Origin: Circinella minor | Lineage: Eukaryota; Mucoromycota; Mucoromycetes; Mucorales; Lichtheimiaceae | Length of the DNA stretch: 64,000 nucleotides | Assembly: GCA_016758965.1 (NCBI GenBank) | Contig: JAEPRB010000012.1 | Location: 202,521-266,520 of the forward strand | Direction: 5' to 3' | In this document: in pieces, positions 46,620-59,745 of the stretch | How the letters are laid out: each line of letters begins with the position of its first letter | Position numbering within the stretch: position 1 is the stretch's first letter | Program-made: the position numbers and the translations under genes | Notes under the pieces: model-generated | What the model was told of the DNA's origin: nothing | Databases searched by the model: none | The model's input: only the letters and a program-made list of their open reading frames with translations

Positions 46620-47178
46620 TACCTTTATAAATGAATAATAATAACCCCCCCCCCAATATACCACTTTTTAATAATAAATTCTACTTACACGTTAATACGG
46701 CAAAAAAAATAAAACATGAATATTTTATCCCCGCATGATTGCTTATTGGAGGGTTAAAGGAAATCAAGCGAGTAAAGAGGAAAATGAAAATAAAAAACGT
46801 GTTCTGTGCTGTTCTTTTTTCTTTTTTATTCTATATTCATACACACACATATATATATTAAAAAAAAAGGCAGAACAAGACACTCCATTTATATATATAT
46901 CATCGTTTTTTAACACCTTTTTTTTTTTTTTTTTTTCGTTCATTTATAAAAAAAAAAAAAAGAAAAAAAGAAAAGAAAAGCTCATAAAGGTTTCTTTTTT
47001 TTTTTTTCATTATTTTAAAAAGAAAAGAAAGCACTCTCTCTTTTTTTTTTCTTTATTATTATTATTCGTTATTAATATATTTCCTTTTTTATCTAAACAT
47101 TGTGTGTGTGTTGCTGGACACTCCTCCTATGGTCAATCATCTTACTAGCTCTTTAAAAATCACAAAGTTAACAAGATC
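46620..47178. promoter_or_regulatory. Upstream region of CCR4, extremely homopolymer-rich
   Basis: This stretch of about 560 bp alternates long poly-T and poly-A tracts (46918-46936, 46949-46961, 46992-47007, 47041-47050). It ends in a pyrimidine-rich leader with (GT)n near 47101. No gene is present; it must hold the CCR4 promoter. Confidence 0.4.
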
Positions 47179-49900
47179 ATGTCATTCGAAAGGGAAAATG
47201 AAGCAGTCGGCAGTTATTCTGCTTTACACGGACACTCCTTACAACCAATGTATAATTCGTCATCGGGAACTCCTTTGAATCTTCAACGGCCGACGACACG
47301 CAATGGTTCACCTGCACCTCCATCCGTTTCTTCACCTACAGTAGGACAACAACAACAACAACAACAACAAGGAAATAGTGGTTATCCTTCTTTTGCAATG
47401 TATCCAAATAATTCTTTTGCACGATTTCCAGTTTCAATGAATGTAGGTCAACAACAACAACAACAGAAACTTTCACAACAACAACAACAACAAGCAACAC
47501 CTAATTCTACAACAACATCTATTAGTACAACACAACAAAATACATCACTTGGATCGACAGCAGCAACAACAACCACAGTAACAGCAACTACAGCAGCAAC
47601 AACAACAACTGAAATGGCTCAACTTGCTGGTAATTCAACTCATGTGGCTCGTCAACTTACGTATGCACAAATTTCACGACAATCAGCATCACCTCATCAC
47701 CATGCTCGTACAGCAGCAGCTATGGCACGTAATGCACCTGTTGCATCCACAGTTACTATTACCGACCCAAATAATCCTTCAAAATCATTCAATGGACTTA
47801 TGAGTGGTGTTAGTAATAATAGTAATATGATGAGTAATAAATCAATGCATAGTAAAGAGGAAGAAATCAATGGACGAACGAATAATAATAACAACAACAA
47901 ATTGCCGAATCATTCTATACAACAGCAACAAACATGGACAACGTTAGATATGGGAGGAATGGGATTAAAGAATCTTTCACTTACACTTTGTAATACCTAT
48001 ACCTTTTTAACCACACTTTATTTAAATTATAATAATTTGACTTATTTACCATCTTCTATCAACAAATTGGTTCATTTGAAAACATTGGATGTTTCCGGCA
48101 ACAAACTGACATCGATACCTCCTGAATTAGGTTTATTGATTCAATTACGTGAATTATTATTATTTGATAATAATATTACGGATTTACCAAGTGAATTAGG
48201 ATCCTTGTATCAACTTGAAACTTTGGGATTAGAAGGAAATCCTATTCAACCTGATATTAAAAATATTTTATTAAAAGATGGATCTCCAGCTGTTATTCTT
48301 TCATTAAGAGAAAATGCACCAGGTAAAAATAGATAAAGAGGGAAAAGAGTATATATATATATATATGTTTGTGTTTTTATTGAACTTGTTTTATTATAAT
48401 AATAGTGGGTATGCCACCACCTCAACGTGAATGGATTACAATTGAAAGTATTGGTACAGAAGATGATCATGGTAAATGTTATATATATTATAAATAGGGG
48501 GGGGAGAGGTTGATTCGTATATATAGAGTGGATGAACTAATCAAAATAATTATAGATACAATTTCTGTATTTTGTTTTAATATACTTTGTCAAAAATATG
48601 CTACTTCTCAAGCATATGGATATACACCTTCATGGGCATTATCATGGGATTATCGTAGAGAATTGATTTTATCTGAAATTCAAAGTAGAAATGCTGATAT
48701 TATTTGTCTTCAGGTAAAACTATTTCATTGTTTTTTTTAAAGGAGTGGGTTATTTTATATTACATGTAGGGTTAATGTTTCTTTATCTTTCCCCCCCCAC
48801 CCCCTCTCTCTCATAGGAAATGGCATATAATCAATATGAAGAATATTTTAGAGATGATTTTCGTGAACGTGCAGGTTATGATAGTGTATTTTATCCTAAA
48901 TCACGTGCAAAGACAATGCAAGATAAAGAAAGAGGTGAAGTAGATGGATGTGCAACTTTTTTCAGATCATCAAAGTAAGTTCATCATTTATATACGCTTT
49001 ATATATATATATATTAACCCTGGCAACTTTTATCTATTAGGTTTGAACTTATTGAAGTGAGCTTATTGGAATATAATCAAAAAGCACTTCAACGTGCAGA
49101 TTTTAAGAAATGTCCTGATATTTATAATCGTGTCATGACCAAGGATAATATTGCTGTTTTAACCATGTTGGAAAACAAGGAAACATTAGCACGTGTATTA
49201 GTTGCTAATTCACATATTCATTGGGATCCAAGTTTTGCTGATGTTAAACTTGTTCAAGTGGGTATGCTGATGGATGAAATTGATAAGTTTGCAAACAAAC
49301 ATTTGAATCCACCTACATCATCCCCTCATGGTATAGTTTATTCAACCACATCCAAATTACCCACCATTATTGCTGGTGATTTTAATTCAGCACCTGATTC
49401 AGGTGTTTATGAATTCCTATCCAAAGGAGCAGTTAAAAAAGATCATATTGATTTTGGTGATTATCTTTATGGTGATTATACAACGGATGGTTTAACACAT
49501 AAATTACCCTTGAAGAGTTCCTATGCACAAATAGGTGAATTACCATTTACGAATTATATTGCTGATTTTCAAGGTGTCCTTGATTATGTTTGGTATTCAA
49601 CCAATACATTGGATGTTTTATCACTTCTTGGTCCAATCGATAAAGAATATCTTAGTAAAGTGGTTGGTTTTCCTAATGCACATTTCCCATCCGAGTAAGT
49701 TTTTCTATTATTATTTTTGACAGGGAATAATTTAACTTAACTTTTTTTTTTTTTTTGATTATAATATTAGTCATATACCAATCATGGCAGAATTTAAACT
49801 TCGAAATCCTCGACCTGAAAAGAAATTAGAAGAACCAAACTTTGGAAATGCAAGCCGCCGGCAGCCTGTAAAAGAAAACAATGATCATTCAAATAGATAA
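47179..49900 (+). CDS. CCR4: CCR4 mRNA deadenylase, catalytic subunit of CCR4-NOT
   Basis: Six exons, 47179-48322, 48406-48471, 48556-48713, 48817-48974, 49041-49694 and 49771-49900, give 2310 nt (769 aa). Residues 1-250 are low-complexity (Gln, Thr, Ser and Ala runs). LRRs at about 265-360 (LTTLYLNYNNLTYLPSSINK, LKTLDVSGNKLTSIPPELGL) are the part that docks on NOT proteins in yeast. The exonuclease-endonuclease-phosphatase fold starts at about 405 (FCFNILCQKYA). It carries the catalytic landmarks LQEM, SHIHWDP, IIAGDFNSAPDSGVYEFLS, LDYVWYS and FPSDHIPI, with the final Asp-His split by the last intron. The enzyme removes poly(A) tails 3' to 5' using Mg2+. It converges with the Cab2 gene. Confidence 0.95.
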
Positions 49901-50330
49901 AAAAAAAAAAAAAAAAAAAGAGTTTTTTTATTTTGTTTTGCATTCCTATACTTTTTTTTTTTACACCTCTCTCCACCCTCTCATGTTTTCCTTCACTCTA
50001 TCCATCTTTTCTTTATCTCTCTTTCTCTCTCTTTCCTTCTCTTTATCATTATTTTTCTTTTTTTGTTTTGCTTCTCGTTTAGTACATACTTTATTTTTCT
50101 TTTGTTGGATGTTTTGGGTATTACCTCTTTTCTTTTTTTTTTTCTTCTTTTTACGTGTAAATGTTTGTTTTTTCCTTTTCATCTTTCCCCCTTTTTCCTA
50201 ATTTTTTTTCTTTTTTTTTTTTGGCTTTTAAAATACAAATATTACGTATTTTATCTTACAAAAAAATAAAAATAAAAATAAGATTATGATATTTATTATT
50301 ATTATAAAAAAAAAAAAAAAAGAACAAAAA
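49901..50330. other. Convergent spacer between CCR4 and the CoA-pathway gene
   Basis: Poly-A just after the CCR4 stop and long poly-pyrimidine tracts from 49.94 to 50.22 kb. The open frames across it reflect that composition. No gene. Confidence 0.5.
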
Positions 50331-51693
50331 TTAAGCAGTAACACCTGTTTCGATCCAATGATCATGAATATTTACAAGGTCAGGTATAATTTTACTTTCA
50401 ATTTCAATATTTTTAGATAATTCTTCAGGAGTTAATGATAAAACCCTTTCTTTATCTTTCATAATCATTGTTACTGTTTGTTTACGTGTTGTTAACATAT
50501 TACCAATAACAACTTGATGTCCATATTGTTCAAGTGCTCTTCTTGCTTTAGGTACTAATAAATTAACATCTGTTTCAAGCTATATATATATATACATACT
50601 AGTTAATAAACTATATATATACATCATTCTTTCTTTCCTATCTATCTATCTATCTAATATATATACCTTGAATGAAACAATTAAACCATTGGATGCCCAA
50701 AGACTCACTAAAGGTTTTAAAAATTTAGGTACTTGATCTAGTGTTAATGTCATTGCACCATCTCTGGATTGAATTTTATGTTCAGACTATAAAATAAAAA
50801 TAATTAAAGTTAGTATAAAAATGGAATCCACAATAGAAGAAAAGAAAAAGGATAACTTTACCAATTTTTGTTTTGGAATAAAGAAATCGCTCACAGCAGC
50901 AGCAAGATAATAAATTGCTTTTTGTTGTAAACGAGCTAAAATTCTTGAACCACTATGTAATTTAAATAAATAATCTGAAAGAGTAACAAAATCCAATAAT
51001 AAAAGACGATTGGATTCTTTTGCTTGATGATATTTTATAAGAATTTTATGCATTTCACTAGCATATTTTGGATCCACTACGTATATATTAAAAAAATATA
51101 TATATATTTAATAACCTTACTTATTAATAACCCTTTTTTTTTTTTTTTTACCTGAAACAGATCCATCCTCTTTAGGTACTAAATAATCCAAAAAATCTTG
51201 TGTTGGATTATGTGTATAATGACGATGATAAGGTTTTAAACTAAATTCTCTATGCATAAAAACAACAGCATAACCAGCTTCTAAGAAATATTCTGCTGAT
51301 GTTGCACCACGCGTACCATTACTAAAGTTGTCAATGAAGCGAACTGTTTGATTTTCTAAAGGAACGGTTGTTCCTCCACTCTATTATACAAAAATAAATT
51401 AAAAAAAAAAAAAAAGACATGAACCCCATTTTAGAAAAATATATAAATAAATTACTTACAGTAATGAAAACAACTCTATTATCAAGTTTTTGATGATGAT
51501 TTACAAAAGCTGTCAACTTTTCTTCAAATTCACCCAAGTTGGCAGGTGGTTTATTCATATTAAAATAAACTTCTGGGTCAATGACACCTTGACCATTATC
51601 CAAAAGTTGTTCGGTGGTGGTTGTTGTTGTAGTAGTAGTTGAGGATGCAGGCATGGGATAAGTTTGTTGAACAATGGTGTCCTGTTCTTCCAT
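50331..51693 (-). CDS. CAB2: Phosphopantothenate-cysteine ligase (Cab2/PPCS)
   Basis: Five exons on -: 51460-51693, 51152-51380, 50862-51076, 50667-50786, 50331-50579 (1047 nt, 348 aa; yeast Cab2 is similar in length). The diagnostic nucleotide-binding segment [20 protein letters not shown], then [20 protein letters not shown], spans the first intron. Further family strings are [34 protein letters not shown] and the C-terminal [19 protein letters not shown]. The enzyme joins 4'-phosphopantothenate to cysteine, the second step of coenzyme A synthesis, using ATP or CTP. The N-terminus has a Thr-rich run of nine residues. It is divergent from the methyltransferase gene, 2 kb away. Confidence 0.94.
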
Positions 51694-53682
51694 CTTTTTA
51701 TTTTTTACCCTTTTTATATATACTCGGATTAGTCAGTCAATATATATTTTTTTTTTTTGCTTCCGTTAATTGTGAGAGAGCACAGAGAAGAGAGAGAGAG
51801 ATTAAAAGCGGAGCCTAACGATAGATTCTCACGATATTAAAAAAGTATATTGAAAGATTTCAATGGATGAAAGTTTTTTTTTAACTCCATGATATACGGG
51901 GTTCTATGCAGACAATCTATTTAGAAAAATAATCTCTATTTCATTCGATCAAAAAATGTATAATCACATATGCAATTTTTTTTCACTAGTTTCCCTAATT
52001 GATTAATTGTGACTTTTTGGATTGCGGGGTAAAAAAAGAAGAATCATGCTGACAGAATTCTCATAATAATCTAAATTATTTGACAACAAAATTATTTTTA
52101 CGTATAAACTTCACCTCCCTCCCCCCAATCTCTAAATGAATCAAACACAAAATAATTTTCTGTGTTGTAAGGTTAATTATAAATATCAAATATGAGTTTT
52201 CCTCTTTATAATATATATATATATATAATCTTTTAAGAGACTAGTATAAAATGATCAGAAGATGGACATTTGTAATATCTATAAAGGGGGGGGATTTTAA
52301 AATTATTTATGTAGGACGTATTCTAATTTATGAATGATTGCAAACGTTTTTTTTTAGCATAAATAGGTATACATAGGAGTCAAAGTCACTGTATCCTATA
52401 AGCTCCCTCATATTTTTTTTCTTTAATTTGATGTCTTATGTACGTAAAAGCTGGATCTATTATTTAATCTCTGTTACCTTGACAACAATTTCACTGTACT
52501 ACATACGTACCAACTTTAAACAAACTGCTTAAAAAAAAAGAGATCAACTAACTACGTATGTAGATCTCTTGAAAACGCGCTCAGTTAGTTAGCCAATCAT
52601 CCTAATTTTACATAACAAAATAAAATAAAAATTATAATCGTATGCTTCTTTTATAATTTAAATAAATGATTTTACTATTTTTTTTTCCCTTGAAAATGAA
52701 TTAATATAAAAATATATATCATATTTCTGTATAAACAACAATCATTTATGACTACTACTTGTCGCTTTACCTAATAAGATCTTCCTTTTTTTTTTTTGGA
52801 AGAATCTTGATTGGGAAAAAGAGGTTATATATCAATATGCAAAAATGGTAATAGCTTACTGTATATTATATGTATACATATTTAAATAATGTTTTTTTTT
52901 TTTTTTTTTAAAAAAAAGGGTTGATATTCACAAAGAAGGTGTACTTATATTATATATATGTGTATGCACGAGAAAGAAAGAGGAGAAAGAGGGTTGTTAA
53001 AGTGAGTTACATGTCAGCGGTTGATTATTTCTATGTGTATAGTTATAACTTTAAACGTTCTTTTGTAACCAAAGAAACGTGTTTGAAGTGAACATTTTGA
53101 ATAAAGTAGTAACGTTATTGAACAACAACGATGTCATAAATGAATCTCAAAGTGGCAATATTCAATATCAGTCCTTCTGCAATACTTCAAAAATTATAAT
53201 CCTTCCCATTTTTTTTTTCTTTTCCTGGTTGATTTTCATATGTAGAAGGAAACAATATACACCTAATTTTACTGCGTAAGTAGAGTACAATACCCAACAA
53301 ATTTAACTTTATTCCTTTAAACCGTTTCTTTATTTTATTTTTTTTGCTCTCACGTATATTATTATCAGAGTTCAAATGACCTAAAAAATTTTATGCAAAA
53401 AAATTTTTAATGCAAAAATTTTTTTTGTGCCATCGTGAGGGGATTGTATCACTTGTGGGGCAAAAAAATCATTACGGGCCGATTCTCTAACCGATAACGG
53501 AAAAAGGAACAATTTATCCGGTGCTCTTTTTATTCATATCTTCAATAGATCTCACTACCCGAGACATTTTCGCTATCAAATAATAATAATAATAATAATA
53601 ATAATAAAGTATAAAAGGCAATATAAAATAAATACACATCAAAACTATTCTATATATTTCGTCAAGAAACAACAAAATAAAT
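51694..53682. other. Long divergent intergenic region
   Basis: Upstream of both the Cab2 and methyltransferase genes. It is AT-rich with poly-T runs near 52.89 kb and (ATA)n at about 53581-53607. The plus-strand frame at 53079-53279 has no introns, motif or neighbour to support it. Nothing else is identifiable. Confidence 0.4.
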
Positions 53683-55030
53683 ATGAACGGAATCAGATAC
53701 ATTTATCATAAACCTTTCCTTTCGTATTTCACGGTAATATAGTAGATAGATAGATATTCCAGTCAATTAAAAACAAAATAGTGACAGATCAACTAATTTC
53801 TCGTTTTACATTTTCTTTTTTTGATCTCACTTGCATATATTATGCGCTCTTATTTAGAACCTTTTGGAATCACGTAATTATACAAATCCAATAACTGTTC
53901 TTGAAGTCGGGTGTGGGTAAGTTAGAAACTCGATTCTTTTTTTTTTAATGATGATTTATTATATGTTGGGTTACTTTCAATATAAGAGCGAAGGGAGAAA
54001 AAAGTAATTAATTTGAATTTATCATATATTATACAGTCCTGGTCATTTTGCAGCATTATTGAAGGATCAACTCAAGGACCGTATTGAAATTACTGCGATT
54101 GATCCATCAGAAGAAGATCTCAAAACATGTGCAACTCATCATGTAGATGTTAATTATCTTTCCACAACAATCCTCAAAATGGATAAAGAAAAATATAGTG
54201 ACCATTTTGATGTTATCTTGTTTTCAAAATCACTTCATCATTGTGATCCTTTGGATGAAGTATGTTTTTTTTATATAAAAGTATATCAACTAAAATATAT
54301 CCAAATGATACGTAATGTTCTAATTCAATAAAAAAAAACAATTGTATACTCATCATTTATAAAACATATGTATATTTAATTAGACAATAGATCAAGCTTA
54401 TATTTTTCTTAAGAAAAATGGTATTGTTGTAGCCGAAGAATTTGATCGTGATGCCATTGATGAACAAACGGCACGTTGGTTTTTTGAACGACTGGATTTA
54501 CTCAATGTAGGAAAACATATCTTGGTACCCCAATTGAAAAATGAACAATTGAAAAAGCGATGGACCACGATGATAGATCCCACCACGGGTTCTCCAATGG
54601 AACGTTGGTACGCGTTTTTTGATATACGTGGATTTGAAGGTCTTTTTAAACATGGACTTCAGGGACATGAAATGTCTGTTCATAGTACAATGATTAAATC
54701 ACTTGAAAGAGCATTTGGCCAGAAAAATGATAAAGATAAATCAAAAATTGTTGAGATAGTGCGTAATCAACAATTTTTAAACTGTAACATAGCATACTTT
54801 GGGTAAGTTAACACTTTCACTTTTGAATAGATTTGGGTTATACGTACGTAGCATCTATTATCCTGTTTTTAATATACTTTATGACACTAATAATATATTC
54901 ATATTTATATAGATTGGAAGATACATCTATTGGTCAAGAAATTTTGGAAACTTTTACAAAACAAGAAAGTGATGGAATCAAGGATGGAATCATTAAGGGC
55001 ACAGGAATTAGTTATATTGTTGAAAAATAA
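53683..55030 (+). CDS. Class I SAM-dependent methyltransferase
   Basis: Five exons, 53683-53733, 53858-53916, 54037-54259, 54384-54802 and 54913-55030, give 870 nt (289 aa). The short first exon (MNGIRYIYHKPFLSYFT) joins in frame to NLLESRNYTNPITVLEVGCG. The SAM-binding motif I is VLEVGCGPGHFAALL (residues about 30-45), motif II ITAIDPSEEDLKTC, and FDVILFSKSLHHCDPLDE corresponds to the post-motif region around beta-4. The C-terminal half has no strong specificity signature. Class and cofactor are clear; the substrate is unknown. Confidence 0.85.
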
Positions 55031-56000
55031 TATGAATTTTTGAATGGAAAACGAAATATATCATTCTTTGTCTCATATAAATATACTTGATAAAGTATGT
55101 GAAACTTCAATACGTAGTCTAATTGATTTTATTTCACATGAAATATCAATAAATGTTATATTATTATTCTTATTATTATTGATCTTATATAATGGGTAGA
55201 AAAAAAAAAGTTGTACTTGTTGAAATGGTTGTTAAAGGATAAATACTTGCAATATGATACCCAAAAAAAGGGGGTTCTGTCATAACTCTTTGTACGTATC
55301 ACGTTTCGCTAAATAGTTCTTGTACGCATGAGATAGAGAGCAAGAAGGTAAACCGATTTCTTCCAAATCACTCTGAGCATAAATATTATCATTAATCAGA
55401 TGAAAAAATCCTGGAACTAAAACATTACGCAGTCAAATATCAAGAGGGTTTCTTAGAAGTTCAAAGAGGCTCAAGGATTATATTGATAACAAGCTAATAT
55501 TTTATAATTAATTTTTTTTTATTTCTTGTATATTTGTTTAGAGGTTTTTGAAAAAGTACGTAGTAGGCTAGATGCGATATTGCATATTACTTTTTATTAT
55601 GGAAGAAAGACCATCTTCTTCAGTGGACTAGGTCGATTCGAGCCCTAAAATATCCAAACTCTATTAGAATACTTGTGACCCCAACAAAAAAAAAAAGGCA
55701 AAAACCTGTTATCACTTTAACAGCAAAATCCTTATTTATTGCCCCCCCCCCTTGAACTTCTCCCTATTCTTTTTCCTTCTTCGTGTTAATAAAAAAACGC
55801 GTTTTATTTACAAGTCCTTTTCGATTATATAGTCAACTCTCTTACCTTTGTGACCTCAAAACTTGGAAAGGGGGGGGGGGAATAATCAAGTTAAAATGGG
55901 GGCAATATAAGGATTCTACTCGCACAGTGGATGCTATTTGAACTCACAATAGAAAAAAAATACAATTACCATTCTATTTCTTTACAAATCCAAAAGTGTG
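55031..56000. other. Intergenic leading into relic C
   Basis: AT-rich, with runs of G near 55868 and C near 55742. No gene is visible. Repeat-derived sequence may begin towards the end of this stretch. Confidence 0.4.
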
Positions 56001-58200
56001 CCAACTTTTATGGTCAACCAAATAGTTTGATCCCGCCAACATTCTGAAGTGGATTTCGGACATTGGCGTAACTGATTTGTTTCAACGACAAGAATAAAAG
56101 TATGCTCATGTGAAAGATGTAAATGCTGAAGCAATATTTGAGCAAGTATACCAAAAAAATTATTATCAACATCATACGAATCCTCGATCAGGAACAGATG
56201 GTTTTGCCCTCTGTTACATTCAAAGTTCTTGTCGCTATTTATGGTTTTGGAATCCAGTACATTTTTTTTTCTTCTTCTTCTTCAAAACAACGCAAGTTGA
56301 TTCAAAATGCGTATATATAATAACACCTGGTGATCATCATATCATTTTCATCAAAATAAAACACGAAGAGGTACACATCCTGAAATCTCATGATGAAAAC
56401 CGAGAGGCTAGAAAAAAGACTGGTATTCATCATTCAAATATCAAGCCGAGGCGTGCACAAAATCTGTCTTTGGGCTTTGAAGCGTGCATGTGGGAGGGGA
56501 TGTGCAAATAGACATACGATCAAAAAGTGGCGGCAACAAAGTGGACTTCCCAAGTGGAGAGTAAGTATAATAATACTTTTGCTTTAAATCTTAAATCCTT
56601 GTCTTAAAAAAAAAAAAGACTTAAAGCCTTCGCTTTTTATAACCATATTCTTACATCTTTTTTTTTCTTTATTTTACAGAAAATTAAAAAGTATTTAAAA
56701 AATGGTGAAAATGAAATGCCACCTATCATAAACAATAGCCAAGGAGGGCATATTATTATAAATCAGTCTGGTACTGTAAACATTCATCAAAGTGGAGGTG
56801 GATCAAGCTCCAGCGCACTACACCAATCAACTAGCTTGGGTACAAAAAGATCACACAATCAGATGGAAAAAGGAGACGGCAAAGGCGAAGAAGGAGAAGG
56901 CGAAGAAGGAGAGCTAGGTGAAGAAAATTCGGTGGACAGCTCATGGAAAAGCAAGGAGGAAGGGCGCGAGCGAAAGGCCCTTCGGGTTTATTTAAAGAAG
57001 TCGTACAGATTAGAAAAAAAGATGCTAGACAAATGGGAAGTTGGCAGTTTGAACGTGACGAACATATTTTATAAGTATAGAAAAGACAGCATTAAAGGAG
57101 CTAAAGAAAGAAAAAGGCTATCAGACGGACGCGTTTTGTAAGTAGTTGTGACATGTATAATTAACTAGTCTTTTTTTCTCTAATTTTGTTGCTTTTTTTT
57201 TCAATACTAGGTCACTTTCATATATTTTTTTACTTTCCTCATACACAAGATGCCCGATTTCCTCCTTATCCGCCTATCAACAACACCTTATTTTCGATGA
57301 CTTAAATACCGAACACCATTACGAACACCTCGACGACCTGACTCTCCTTGCTTTTCGAAAAATACAGTGTGCAGTTCCCAGCGGAAAAGTTGCAACAGCA
57401 AACGTGATTGATACATCCAGTACAGAAGGTACCAGTTGGTACTTTGGTTAACCAATCAATGAAAATTGCTTGTGATCTCATTGGTCTCTTTACCGAAAAA
57501 GAAAAATATCCTAGAAAAGGAGAAGCAAAATTCATAATTGAGACCATCACACCTTTCTTAAAGCATGCTATTATTAAAAATATGGACATCTTAACCAATT
57601 GGTAAGTACACCAATGATATAGATATTTATGAACAGTAAAAAAAGTATTTCCACTCTTATTCTCGGTCGCTAACCACGTCCATTAGGATGACGTACCATT
57701 TGAAGCCTTCCGAGATTGACCAGCGTACACTGATTCCAGACTTTGGTATGTATACCGAACCGTACTCTAGCAAAAATGTTGAGTTCATGTTTCTTGAAGG
57801 AAAAAAACAGGGCAAACAAGCCAATATATATGAGAGCGATCTTGTCAAGCTCAAGTGGATCGGCTCTAATCCATCACCACTCACATCATGGATTTCCGAA
57901 TCCCTACATATATTAGGTAATACACAGCGCTCTCCTGTCAAATTGCACTTGTGCAAAAAGCGAGGTTTCGGGTGTATATTGAAAGGAACATTGTCAAGCT
58001 CGGCAAAGAGATCAATATTACAGTTGTGAAGTTGGTGAACGAGAGAGCAAACGACCCGGAAGTAGTTGATGTTATTGTTAAAGATATGGAGATGACGACG
58101 TACCACCTTGATCTGAAATATAGTGACCAATACTATATGTGTGCCCTGAAAACTTGTTTCTTGCCTAGTTTTTTTTTCTTCTGTGTCAATAGCGTTATCC
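56001..58200 (+). pseudogene. Relic copy C of the repeat gene, 5' and central part
   Basis: Exon-like blocks are 56105-56260 (DVNAEAIFEQVYQKNYYQ, RSGTDGFALCYIQSSCRYLW), 56440-56560 (ending KKWRQQSGLPKWR at a GTAAGT donor), 56681-57138 (KIKKYLKNGENEMPP, then GGHIIINQSGTVNIHQSGG and a Glu/Lys-rich stretch), 57211-57600 (SSLSAYQQHLIFDDLN, FRKIQCAVPSGKVA) and 57687-58160 (MTYHLKPSEIDQR, PDF, 18 residues, EGKKQGKQANIYESDLVKL). Damage: a +1 insertion shared with copy B after STEGTS, and an insertion at 57853-58001 that shifts frame. The third block has the same Gly/Asn beta-like motif, and the last the same PD-x18-ExK spacing, as the intact gene at 34987-37558. Homology to copy A resumes at about 60450 after an inserted transposon. 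Confidence 0.65.
57853..58001. repeat. 149-bp insertion in relic C flanked by an 11-bp direct repeat
   Basis: TTGTCAAGCTC occurs at 57842-57852 and again at 57991-58001. In copy A the same place has a single TTGTCAAGCTT followed directly by GGCAAGGAAATG. The intervening 138 bp in copy C are therefore extra. The duplication could be a target-site duplication or a product of microhomology; no terminal inverted repeats were found. Confidence 0.65.
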
Positions 58201-59745
58201 AGGAAGAGGTTTTATCATGAGGGTAGAACGTATCGTGCACATCAAAATGCTGCCATTATGAATGAAGCTATATCAGGTGATCCCTTTGTTGAATATAATG
58301 GTATGAATAATATATTTTCTAATTGAAAGGTTGAGAAGTTGAGAAGTTGTATATAAAACTAACTATGTGTGTGTGTGTGTGTGTGTGTAATATAGATGAT
58401 GATACAAGAATGTATATAGATAATAATTATTATGATGCTGTCAATGATAATAATGTTGCCGATTATGATTATGGTTATGACGAAGATTATAGCGGCGAAG
58501 GTGAATATGCTGATGGTAAGTTGACATTTGTCGCGGGTATCAATAATATATAATATTGTGGAAATACGTAAAAAAAAATCAAGTAAATAATAATAATGAA
58601 TACCTTCCTGAATATTTGTAGTTGATAGTCTCCTGCCTGAGCAGTTTGATCCACGCGAAGATGAAGAGTATAATGTTGATAGTGATGAAGAAATTCGCCC
58701 GGCAATCGATATCGAGTTCGATGACACAATTGTTGACAATAATGAAGGTATGTATATTAAATCAAATGAAAAAAAAAATGGATGGAATAAAAAAAATATA
58801 AGATCAAGTTATCAATTATTAACATTATGTGTATTATATTTAGCTCACGAAATCAACATATTTACTAGTAGCCCACTCGATCATCTACAACATTCTTTAA
58901 TCTATATTTTTGTATTCCTCTTTCTTTTTCAAATCAACCACATATCCGAACGTATAGCAAACACTCACATTAGCTTTATTTCTGTGTTGATCGGTAGTTT
59001 TGCTGGTGAAGAAATTCGTTAATGTATTCCACATTCGATCGCTGGCATGAAAAAATGGATTGGCCTTGATTATCTGGCCGAGGATCTTCGAATGTATAGT
59101 GCGTGTCCAACTTTCCATGCTATTTATCCATTACCTGGTCCACAAAATTGTACAAATTCAAGTAGACGTATGAATGGTACTCTTTGTGATACACCATTAT
59201 TAGGGTCAACAGCATCATCAAATAATCGTGGGACCCCATATAAAAATCACGCATACTACCCGTTTAAAGAGACTCTTTATGCGCGAAAGTTTTGAAGAAA
59301 AAATCGAACAATGGAAAAGCCGCCATATGGAACCAGGTCTCTTCAATGATGTATACGATGGTATGATGTGGTACTATCTTCTTGATCCCAGCACTGGTTT
59401 ACCTTTCGTAGAAACTCCACGTTCATTAATGCTTACATTGAATATTGATTGGTTCGCACCATTCGATAGTGGTTATTCATGTGGTGCCATATAACTTGTA
59501 TGTAACAATCTACCTCGTGCTGACCGTTTCAAAATCGAATATGTTATCCTTGTTGGTGTTATGCCCGGACCAAAAGAACCGAGCACTTACGAGATAAACT
59601 GCTATTTGGAACCTCTTGTGGATTCACTACTTCGTCAGTTCAATGGTATCACAATTCCAACATATCAAGAACCCAATGGCACAGTTATCCGTGCCGCCTT
59701 GTTGAATATTGCTTGTGGCATTAACTAGGTAATATTGTCCAGAAA
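58201..59745 (+). pseudogene. Broken Tnp2-type (CACTA/Plavaka-like) transposase nested in relic C
   Basis: Exon-like pieces with GT-AG introns run KRFYHEGRTYRAHQNAAIMN, an acidic stretch (58398-58515, 58622-58746), then from about 58845 ISERIANTHISFISVL, MKKWIGLDYLAEDLRMYSAC, PTFHAIYPLPGPQNC, RHMEPGLFNDVYDGMMWYYL, MLTLNIDWFAPFDSGYSCGA, NLPRADRFKIEYVILVGVMP and GPKEPSTYEINCYLEPLVDS. The cysteine-rich segment, the LNIDWFxPF and the GPKEP strings are typical of Tnp2 (Transposase_21) proteins abundant in Mucoromycete genomes. It is dead: stop at 59020-59022, frameshift near 59280, stop at 59492-59494, and loss of the C-terminus after ALLNIACGIN. It separates relic C from its 3' tail. Confidence 0.8.

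Noticed and set aside
46735..47148. A 137-codon plus-strand frame before CCR4
   Set aside because: Almost entirely Phe/Lys runs from poly-T and poly-A tracts; no exon structure or motif.
49881..50269. Phe/Leu-rich frames between CCR4 and Cab2
   Set aside because: Poly-pyrimidine DNA read as protein; this is the 3' spacer of two convergent genes.
55625..55660. A GGTCGATTCGAGCCC string resembling a tRNA T-arm
   Set aside because: No matching acceptor stem, D-arm or anticodon arm could be placed around it.
58359..58739. Minus-strand frames of 126 and 80 codons opposite the Tnp2 relic
   Set aside because: The plus strand here has acidic exon pieces with splice sites that fit the transposase; the minus frames are its shadow.
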